From assembly GCA_016808115.1 (NCBI GenBank), contig JAEQBH010004688.1, positions 124,001 through 188,000 on the forward strand: a stretch of 64,000 nucleotides of DNA, written 5' to 3'. A model generated the notes under the pieces. It was given only the letters and a program-made list of their open reading frames with translations, was not told the DNA's origin and searched no databases. The position numbers and the translations under genes were made by a program. Source of the DNA: Tetrastigma voinierianum. Lineage: Eukaryota > Streptophyta > Magnoliopsida > Vitales > Vitaceae. Position 1 is the stretch's first letter. Each line of letters starts with the position of its first letter. Of the stretch, positions 56,085-64,000 are shown one piece after another.

Positions 56085-56640
56085 ACAACATATGGGTATG
56101 CTATACCAGTTGTGGCTCATACATATGGGTTGATATGCAGGGCCCAAAGAATAGTAGGAAGCTCACAAAGGGAGAGTCCGACCTTCGGGTTGGTAATGGT
56201 GCATGAGTTGCGGCTATTTCCATTAGGACTTATGTTTTGAACCTCCCTAGTGTTTTTGTTTAAATTTGGAAGATTCTTTATTATGTCAGCGTGTGACGAA
56301 GAACAATGTTTTGGTTTCATGTTTAAACAAAAGGGTTTTATGTAATTTGTGACCAATGGTTGTTACATTACAGTATCAATTATCTTTGGTGGAACATTAA
56401 GCGATGGGACTTACATAATGGATATGTTCATTCCAATTTAAATGTTAATGACAATAAAAGGACCAAAGAGAGATAATATGAAATCATCTCACACATGGCA
56501 TTGTCGCCTTCGCCTCGCAAATGAGAGACACATGACTGAGTTGCATAGTTGTGGTAGCTTGGTGTCATTAGATTGTGAATCATTTGACAACTGTGAATCT
56601 TGCTTGTTAAGAAAAGATGACAAAATTACCCTTTAAGGGA
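56085..56640 (+). pseudogene. Copia protease end and pre-integrase region
   Basis: Resumes copia with NIWVCYTSCGSYIWVDMQGP, from the protease region, then NSRKLTKGE and LRVGNGA (56150-56205). A later frame gives LWHCRLRLANERHMTELHS-like and ESCLLRKDDK (56470-56635), the zinc-binding pre-integrase domain (H-x-C-x-C style). The catalytic DTG of the protease reads as YTSC and is lost. Confidence 0.75.
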
Positions 56641-57420
56641 AAAGGTGATAGAGCAGACAGACTATTAGACCTAATACATATTGATGTATGTGGTCCTATG
56701 TCTGTGCATGCCAGAGGTGGTTTCGTCTACTTCATTACCTTCATCGATGATCATTCATGATTAGGGTACTTGCATCTTATGAGATACAAATTTGAATTCT
56801 TTGAAGAGTTCAGAGAACTCAAAGATGAAGCAAAGAAACAATTTGGAATGGTTTTCGAATCACTTAGATGAGATCCCAAGTGGCGGATGCTTAAACCAAG
56901 AGTTTTTGGGTTATCTCAAGGATAATGAGACTTTATCCAAGTGAACTCCACCTTACACCCCACAACACAATAGTGTGGTAAAAAGGGACAAATCAAACCT
57001 TGTTAGACTTGGAAAAATTAATGTTGGGTAAGGCATATCTACTCAAGTTACTTTAAGGGTATGAACATGAGACTGTTGTTTAAGTGTTAAACAAGGTCCA
57101 ATCAAAGTCCATTGAAGTTACTCCATATGAGATATGGACTAACAAAAAGCCCTATCTTTCCTACATGAAAGGATGGGGTTGTCTATACCATGTGAGATGC
57201 GGACAATATTAGATAAGCTTGAAGCTAGGTCTGATAAGTGTTTGTTTATAGGATATCCTAAAGAAACAAGAGGATATCAATTCTACAATAATTTGGAACA
57301 AAGGTTGTTTGTTTCAAAGCATGCTGCCTTCTAAGAGAAAGAGTTTTTCTAGAGAGAAGATAGTGGGAGCAAAGTGGAGCTTAGTGAAGTTCAAGATGCT
57401 CTAACAGACATGTTTCATAT
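56641..57420 (+). pseudogene. Copia integrase core
   Basis: DLIHIDVCGPM near 56670 and FITFIDDHS near 56735 hold the first two conserved acidic positions of the D,D-35-E core. YEIWTNKKPYLSYMKGWGCL (57128-57190) and SLPGYPKETRGYQF-like sequence near 57250 follow. Stops at 56758 and beyond break the frame. Confidence 0.8.
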
Positions 57421-58649
57421 GACTTAACTTGAAAGTTTGTAATTCATGATGATAGATTATGCTTGACTCTTCTAAAACACAAGTGTTTTGTAGGAAAATT
57501 AGGATACGTTATGTCCTATAGAGATATGGATTTCTCATTAGCGAACAAAAGGACGTATTGCTCATAGAAAATGATGAGCCAACTACCTTAGAAGAATCTT
57601 TGAACAGTTCAGAATCTGATCAATGGCTCAAAGCCATGAAGTCAGAGATGGATTCAATGTATACAAACCAAGTGTGGACTTTGGTTGATCCACCCGAAGG
57701 GATAAAACCCATAGGGTGCAAATGGATCTTCAAGAAGAAGACAAACATGGAAGGTAATGTGATTACCTATAAAGTTAGGCTTGTGGCTAAGGGTTATCGT
57801 AAAAAATAAGGAGTTGATTATGATGAGACTTTTAGTACAGTAACTATGCTTAAATCCATAAGAATACTCCTAGCCATCGCCGCTCATTATGATTATGAGA
57901 TATGGCAAATGAATGTGAAGACAACTTTCCTTAATGGAAACCTAACCAAGGAGGTGTATATGACACAACCTAAAGGCTTCATATCTTAAAGTGGCAGTAA
58001 AGTATGCGAACTTCAGAGATCCATTTATGGGTTGAAGCGACATCTAGGAGTTTGGAATGTCCAGGTTAAGGTGGAAATCAAAGAGTTTGATTTTTCACAA
58101 AACGCGGATGAGCCTTGTGTGTACAAGATGGATAGAGGAGTACAGTCATGTTCCCAATGTTGTATGTGGATGACATATTACTTAGTTCAAATGACGTCTC
58201 ATTGGTAAAATCGGTCAATATGATATTATAGATATAATCTATAAATATAATGGTTATCCAGGAACATTCTCCATGAAAGACCTAGGAGAAGCGACCTACA
58301 TATTGGGGATATAGATCTATAGAGATAGATCGAGAAGGTTGGTTAAGTCTTTCAAAGCATACATACATAGCAAAGATGCTAAGAAGTTTGGCATGATGGT
58401 CGGAGGAGGTTGTCTTGTGGTTGGGCGGGTTGCCCTTCTGAAGATCTTCTGCTCGTGACATAGATGAGAGGACACACATGAGTGTGATACCATACGCTTC
58501 GGCTATAAGATCAATCATGTAAGCTATGTTGTGTACTAGACCTAATATATCATATGCTCTGAGAGTCACGAGCGAGATGTCGGTTTTCACTTAAGGTGAG
58601 GTCATCGAATTATTTGTTAGAATATCGCTATTGCCAGGGAAGAGAGGCG
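57421..58649 (+). pseudogene. Copia reverse transcriptase and start of RNase H
   Basis: ORF 57558-57809 reads EPTTLEESLNSSESDQWLKAM, NQVWTLVDPPEGIKPIGCKW and YKVRLVAKGYRKK, the copia RT start. Then YDETFSTVTMLKSIRILLAIAAH and KTTFLNGNLTKEVYMTQPKGF (57820-57985), and NADEPCVYKMD (58098-58135). The YVDDILL-like box reads as MWMTYYL near 58170, frame-shifted. YASAI-like and AMLCTRPNISYAL sequence near 58490-58555 marks RNase H, cut at about 58640 by the next element. Confidence 0.8.
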
Positions 58650-59988
58650 AGATTCGTTTGGCCCAAAGTAGGTTGTTTAGAATCAAAAGATTTATAAACC
58701 TAAATTCCTCCCTCTGCGTAGCAAGCTGCTGCGATATATCAGTCTTCTAGGGTCGAACAGGGATGGGTTTTCTTTGTGAGAGAAGAGTTACAGTGGATTG
58801 AAAATGGTGTTTACTCTTTGGATTTTAGGATTTGTGTAAAAGCAGTGTGGGTGAATGGTTGGCTTGGAAACAAATTGGAAATAAAAGTTAAAGAGAGACT
58901 CCTTGAGTCTCGAGACCCCTTTGGGCTTAGGGTTCTAAGTAAGCTAACATGTGCTCGGGTCTTTTTCCTCGCGTTAGGGAGGATGACATATAGTCATTTC
59001 GATAGGATCTTCATTAGCTTTAAAACCTAGGAGAAGCCCTAGAAGTCGTCCTCTTGAAAATGGCATTCAATGAGCATAAATGCTCTAGATGGTAGAACAC
59101 ACCTCCTGACTACCTACAGGTAACTAATGAGAGCGTGGCGGGCATCGGTGGATCTATTGATAAGTATCCACTTGAGACCAAAAAAGCTTTCAAATACACG
59201 TTAGGAGAGCATGCCCTAAGAGATTTAACCTAAGGTGGTAGGAACCACAAATACCCATAAATGCATACATAGAAAAGCATGAGACTTGTCTGACTTATCT
59301 CAAAACTAACACCTAGTGGCCTTCCCCTTCAAGGATGAGGGGGTTTTAGCTGAACATCCCTTGATTTATCATCATCAAAGGGTGTTTGGCTACCAAGAAA
59401 ATGCAAGAAAATAAAAGAGAGGGAGAGAAAATTACAAAACCGATTCGAGGAGAGGAAGCTTAGGTACTTGATCTTCTTGATTGATTGATGGTGAAAGATT
59501 CATCGAAATTACAAGTCTGGCGAGCTTATAGGTGCTCATTAACAGGAAATTACAATAATATAAGGGAACCAAATTACATCAAGGGCAATTTTTACAAAGC
59601 CAAACAAAAAGGTAAATTGACGATCCATGGTGAGGTGTAGGAAGCGGTGTTGCGAAATTTACTTAACTGAGAAATTTCTGAAGTTGCGGAATTTTTCGTA
59701 ACCTGCAAGATTTTCACTGAGCTCTCCTTCTTTTCAGCATTTTTTTAGCCAGAACTCCTCTGGTTAGATCAACGCGTCTTGAACTGGCTCGAGTTCATCG
59801 TGTTTGAATCGGATTGAAGATAATGAGGTATTTGGCCTGCAAAACAACAACAATAGCTACAAAATATGATTAGTAGCAAAACCGGGACCTCAATGTATCA
59901 ATTGGGTTATTTAAGTTGATTAGTACCACAAAGTGCCCAAAACGCAATAACCGAGGGGCTCAAAATAGCACTATTTGGGTACTAATCA
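58650..59988 (-). repeat. 3' LTR of element D
   Basis: 1339 bp. The right end is exact: TTGGGTACTAATCA then the polypurine complement CTCTCCCCAACC. The left end (AGATTCGTTTGGCC) is mutated from TGATTCGTGCC. In element sense: palindrome remnants at 59640-59720, TATA-like box near 59530, GGATGAGGGGG block near 59332. Confidence 0.8.
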
Positions 59989-61250
59989 CTCTCCCCAACC
60001 AACACATTGCTAGTCCCATAGCAATGATAAAAAGAAAGAAGATCATGCAGGCTATGTGTATGCAAAAAGGGATTGTCTGTTCAAAAAGTGTGCGTATAAG
60101 TAATGCCTTACCCTCTATATGAAAGATTGGGACTCTGCATAAAAACCAGCTTGGGAGAATAAATGCCATACGGGAGACAGAGTTTAGACGTGTTGATTCA
60201 GGAAATCAACGTGAACTTCCACGAAATCTAAGTGTTTAGGTGATCGGTTTTACCCGATAAGTACGCTGGCTTCCTCTCCCCCAACCAAGCTCTTTGCCAA
60301 AATGCCTTAGACCTCTTGACCAACCCTAAATAGATTCAGTTCCACTCTTATTTCACACTTCTATTGTATTGTAGGGTGCAATGCTGAGAACTCGACTTCA
60401 CTAAAGTTCGTGTAACGGGGATCTACCGATGACTGCCAACCAACTAAGGTTTAGGGCATCAAGTCAAAAGTATCTTTCGACCACTAACTCTTCAGGTTTC
60501 ACCCTGGACTTCGAATGATTTCGAGAATCCAGCACCTACAACTCGCTAAACTCCACCCATTCACCCATGTAGCGAGCATTAAGTCGGTGGCTCCAACCAG
60601 TTGGTTTAGGGCACTAGGCTTTAAAGGCTTTCGCCGTAGACCCCTCGGACCGTGCTCGGGTTTCAGGGCAAAGTGTCGCGGCTTTTCTAATTTCTTTTTC
60701 TTTTTCTTTTTCTTTTGGAAGACTTCATTGGCTTTCACTCATGGGGAACCTTAACCTATTATAGGTGGTGAACGAGGCTAATGCCGTTTCTGGGTTAAGG
60801 GGCATGCGGCTTCTCGGCCTATTGATGCGTGACTTGCAGCATTATTGTGGTTAGCTAAAGGTGGATGAAAAAGGTTGAATACTCAGGGATTTCAACTAAC
60901 CATCTACTTAATCATGCATGGAACTTTTCTAGCATTGATGGTAGCATACAGTGCTTCAACTTTTGAACTTACGGGAAAGGCAGAACCACAAAAAAAATGG
61001 GGGCAAAAAATGATTTGCAAAAGTGTAGCAATATGATATATATAATGGTGCATTTCACAAAAATTTCAGCTTTTCAAAATGAAGTATATAGCAAGCCATT
61101 AACATACAAAAATGGGCTTTGCTGAGCATGTGGTACAAACAAAACTAAAGTCGTGATTATGAGCATCACTTTGACACTAACTCCCTGACCATATGCATGC
61201 ATTTAATACATGTGGGGTGTAGATCGGAAAGTTAGTGGAGAAGTGGCTAC
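59989..61250 (-). other. Polypurine tract and 3' noncoding module of element D
   Basis: The polypurine tract reads TTGGTTGGGGAGAG in element sense (59989-60002). The module at 60400-60700 holds two TGCCCTAAACC blocks (complement near 60452 and 60610) and the T/C run at 60685-60715. The rest (60720-61250) is AT-rich with no supported ORF. Confidence 0.7.
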
Positions 61251-61259
61251 CTCCTCGAT

Positions 61260-63069
61260 CTAATGAAGAATCATCCTCGGCTGGACGAGGCTAAGATGCC
61301 TGCGGTGGAATGGTTGTATTCTTAGCGGTACCCGACACATCGAGATCTGCGAGGGCGATGGTGGAGGGCTGATCCTATCGGGAGGTAGGCGAGGCATGAG
61401 CGAGGGGACATAAGGAGGGTGCGGGGAGGCTATGTGACTTTGTAGATGCATGAGGATAGCCTGATTTTGTGCTAGAATGGCGCTGGTCTGAGCCATGGCT
61501 GCCTCAGTCCGAGTCATCCTATATGCGAGGGTGGCATAGGAGGTATGAAATGAAACGCGATGGTGGAAATGTCTTGGGCCCTCTTCGCGTAGTCAGATCC
61601 AGCGGACTGTATGCTTCTGAGATCGCGTGAATGCGATCCGCCTCGAATGAGCGATGACGCGGTCGTCACGAAGATCGTCGTGATGCGATGATCGCCAGTT
61701 GCCGATGGGTGGGTGGGTCGACGCGGAACAGGCGAGCTCCTGGTGTGCTGGCTAAGGATCGAGATCTTGTTGTGCGCCGCCGGCACGATCTTCGATCGTG
61801 ATCTTTGCCGATCGATGAAGGTTGATCTCGTGGTGGTGGGCGTCGTCAGTTCGGGTCGGGCCGATGCTCAGCACGCCGGTGATCCGGTCGAATGGGCGGG
61901 ATCAGCGCGGAGACGAATGGCGGTTTGGTCCTCGGTCGGCGTTCGGGCGATCGTCGATGCGTGATGAAATCTCGCGATGCCTCAGATCAAACCGTACCGT
62001 CTCTCTGGTGATGTTGGGTGGTGATGAACCTCCGTGTGATCTATATCAGCCAGCATGCCGTGTGCGCTCTAATATATAGATCACCGTGGCGATCCATGGG
62101 ATGGATATCCTCACCAGTCCCACGAGATGAGATATGTACATGAGTCAGCTGGGTGGATGCTGGCGGATGGAGAAGCGTTGTGATCTTCGGATGCTGAAGT
62201 ATCCACAGTCGACGTTGATGGAAAAATGCGAGGAAGCGGTCGAGGTTGGCCTCTCGCCCTGGGCATCATCATGTGATAAAACGATGACTGCAGAGGATAA
62301 AATCGACGACTTCGCGAGGCGGCTCAGGATGGGTATCTGCGCACGGAGCATGGCGTCTCGGGCTTCGAGGCCTCGGCAAATCTTAGGAGATTATTAAACC
62401 TCCGTGCAAATCTCTCCCAGCGCTACTGATCCAGCATTCCCTTGGATGGAAATTTGCCAATGGAAGCAAGGGCACGATAATGGATGTAGGGGATAGGTCC
62501 GGGGCTCCAGCAATGCCCTGATAAGGTGGTGAGGGTGGCGCTCGGGGTCTCGAGGTGGACGACTCCCTTGGGCATGAAGTCCGGGCCCTCTTGGGATGTG
62601 GGGCCCTCCGGGCTGGCCTCGGATGTGGAGGATATGGTGGAGTGGGGCCAACTCTAGTATGATATCTCCTTTGGGCAGGGGCCACAGAGGATGGGTCCAC
62701 CGGCGTATTTGCCTTGCATGGAGCGGGGGCGGGGAGAAATGGCGGCGGTGGACACGGGCCGGCGAGGCAGGGCCACGGCCGGGCGCAACTAAAACAGAGG
62801 CGCGAGCGGCCTGGGCAAGCAGGAGCTTGCGGTCGTTGAGGCTGGGTCGGTGGCGGCCTCTGTTGCTCTTGGAGTTGAGGTCTTGACGAGGAGAGGGAGG
62901 ACACCGCGGCTTGAAGGGATAGGCCCTGAGTCTTCGCATTGTTTGGGCTTGGAGGAGATCCAAATTGAGAGGGAGAAGGGAGTTTCAAAAACTGGGAATG
63001 TGAAAGGTGAAATGAAAATGATGGGGGAAAAGGGGTTTGTATAGGGGTTGGGGGTAGGTGGGAAGACAT
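61260..63069 (-). pseudogene. Extra 3' ORF of Athila-like element, copy D
   Basis: The start is damaged: the family MAKTRG reads NAKTQG after loss of a base near 62935. Pro-rich N-terminus with RRYHTRVGPTPPYPPHPRP (62665-62625) and GRDLHGG (about 62410). The central part, 62400-61800, has no clear match, then a C-terminal segment MTRTEAAMAQTSAILAQNQA (61517-61455), a likely short coiled coil. It is GC-rich against its flanks. Function unknown. Confidence 0.65.
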
Positions 63070-63582
63070 GGTTAATTAATGTCATTAGTGACCATTAATT
63101 GGATGGTTAAAATAATTATAGAAATTTATTACAGGAGCGTGAAACGAAGAGTTACAGGCAAACAGAGAGTTACAGGTGGGTGACGATGAACAGTGTTGCG
63201 AATGCCAATTTTCACACTGCAAAATTTCGCAGGTTGCGAAAATTTCGCAACTTGGAAAATTCCAGGCAAAATTTGGTTCCCCCCAGCACTGGAACACCTG
63301 CAACAACATAAGACCAAAAATTATTAGAAGATAAGCTTGAAAATGAGGAAATTTACTAAATTTGAAAATTTAAGGATATTAATGGAAATCTTAATTTAAA
63401 ACTTGAAATAAAATAAAGCAAAAATTCCATCAAAATTTGGAGTGGTTTCCTAGTTCCTACAGGAACCACTCCCAATGCGACAGAGGTTTCAAGGGAGTCT
63501 AGGAGGAGCTCCTCCATGCTTTACTGATAAGGTGTCTTTGGAGTTGTTGCAGCTTTTGCTCCTTTGTTTTAAGCATTCTGCT
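63036..63582 (-). promoter_or_regulatory. Spacer with palindrome and TATA-like box, element D
   Basis: In element sense: protease end, GGAAACCACTCC block (63450), AT-rich stretch, TTTCGCAACCTGCGAAATTT (63219-63245 region), then TATACAAA (63043-63036) and the extra ORF. The order matches element A at 1140-1612 and the composite at 51200-51320. Confidence 0.5.
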
Positions 63583-64000
63583 CTATGGTGGTGTTGGTGA
63601 GATGACTGATGCATGAGATTCTTCATTAACTGCTTCTTTGTTCTTTGTTAATTCTTCTTGCAGTTCTTGTGCACTGTATTTTCCCACATTTGCACCACTC
63701 AAGCATACTTCATCTGAATTCTGCTCCTCATCCCTTGCTGACTTCTGCTTGTTGCTCAGGTGAAAAATGTTGAGCTCCAGGGTCATGTTGCCGAAGGTGA
63801 GCTGCATGACTCCATTCCGACAGTTGATTATGGCATTAGATGTGGCCAAAAATGGCCTCCCAAGTATGATGGGCACTAGGTTAGTACCCTCTGCCACTAG
63901 CTCTGTATCAAGAACCACAAAATCCACCGGATAGTAGAATTTGTCTATCTTCACCAAGACATCCTCAACTATCCCTTTGGTATTTTCACTGATCGATCCG
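63583..64000 (-). CDS. Aspartic protease C-terminal half, element D (partial at window edge)
   Basis: The best preserved protease piece in the window: 124 codons open to the edge. It reads KIDKFYYPVDFVVLDTE, NLVPIILGRPFLATSNAI, GVMQLTFGNMTLELNIFHLS, then a glutamate-rich tail. The catalytic DLGA lies further upstream, beyond 64000. Stop at 63583-63585. The frame is intact here, but the element lacks RT, so at most it could process Gag. Sequence beyond 63957 reads on into the SxxGIVEDVLV block with no stop. Confidence 0.8.
   Translation of the reverse strand, partial: GSISENTKGIVEDVLVKIDKFYYPVDFVVLDTELVAEGTNLVPIILGRPFLATSNAIINCRNGVMQLTFGNMTLELNIFHLSNKQKSARDEEQNSDEVCLSGANVGKYSAQELQEELTKNKEAVNEESHASVISPTPP

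Larger units (their letters stand above)
36965..58649 (+). mobile_element. Ty1/copia retrotransposon, interrupted
   Basis: 5' LTR, initiator-tRNA-Met primer-binding site, long leader, gag, then, after a 14.5-kb insertion (41560-56084), the rest of the polyprotein (protease-integrase-RT-RNase H) to about 58640, where another Athila-like element interrupts it. The 3' LTR lies outside the window. Reading across the insertion gives ...SPNN then NIWVCYTSC..., matching one protease reading frame. Stops are frequent; no part is functional. Confidence 0.8.
58650..64000 (-). mobile_element. Athila-like element D, 3' portion, runs off the window
   Basis: Minus strand, with LTR, polypurine tract, 3' module, extra ORF, spacer and protease in the same order as elements A and B, and again no RT or integrase between protease and extra ORF. 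It is inserted in the copia RNase H region. Gag and the other LTR lie beyond 64000, so its target duplication cannot be checked. Confidence 0.85.

Overview
This window is plant nuclear DNA made almost entirely of nested, decayed LTR retrotransposons. I found no convincing host gene, no intact transposase and no cellular tRNA or rRNA gene. The evidence is plant-type Ty3/gypsy (Athila-like and chromodomain-bearing) and Ty1/copia polyproteins, tRNA-derived primer-binding sites, polypurine tracts, TG...CA LTR ends and several target-site duplications (TSDs). The protein style, with an extra 3' ORF carrying HYHTRVGP- and LEFYHTMT-like motifs and LTRs full of GCGAAATTTCGC, recalls repeats I associate with woody eudicots such as grapevine. 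That is memory of the family, not a species call.

Layout. 1-5886: 3' part of an Athila-like element (gag/protease remnant, extra ORF, 3' noncoding module, LTR). 5887-9159: 3' part of a second LTR element with a 'plant transposon protein' type ORF, ending inside the next element. 9160-28696: 3' half of a chromovirus (RT, RNase H, integrase, chromodomain) whose 3' LTR is split by another LTR of the same kind (13917-25578), which is itself split by a complete minus-strand Athila-like element (14835-24117, TSD ATGAT), and by a CpG-rich LTR subfamily (25579-28068). 28697-30381: AT-rich DNA with tRNA-like SINE heads. 30382-33380: minus CpG-rich LTR. 33749 to about 36960: minus chromovirus-type LTR split by a non-autonomous hAT element (34585-35441, 8-bp TSD). 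About 36965-58649: a Ty1/copia element whose protease region is split by a 14.5-kb Athila-like composite (41560-56084, TSD ACAAC). That composite contains a full gag-pol-extra ORF set and a nested solo LTR (44902-46151, TSD also ACAAC). 58650-64000: a further minus-strand Athila-like element running off the window.

How the parts relate. Four copies of the extra ORF occur. The composite has the order gag-protease-RT-RNase H-integrase-extra ORF. The other three lack RT, RNase H and integrase between protease and extra ORF, and share the same junction, as expected of a non-autonomous subfamily depending on a partner like the composite. In every copy the extra ORF is preceded by a short spacer carrying the same GCGAAA/TTTCGC palindromic motif and a TATA-like box found in the LTR promoter, which suggests an internal promoter for this ORF. 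A noncoding module containing a repeated TGCCCTAAACC...GGGAGT block follows the ORF in all copies. Three unrelated element families each carry their own CpG-centred palindrome array.

Limits. All ORFs are broken. LTR pairs differ partly by homopolymer-length changes, so some frameshifts may be sequencing errors. Boundaries given as 'about' are estimates from visual alignment between copies in this window.
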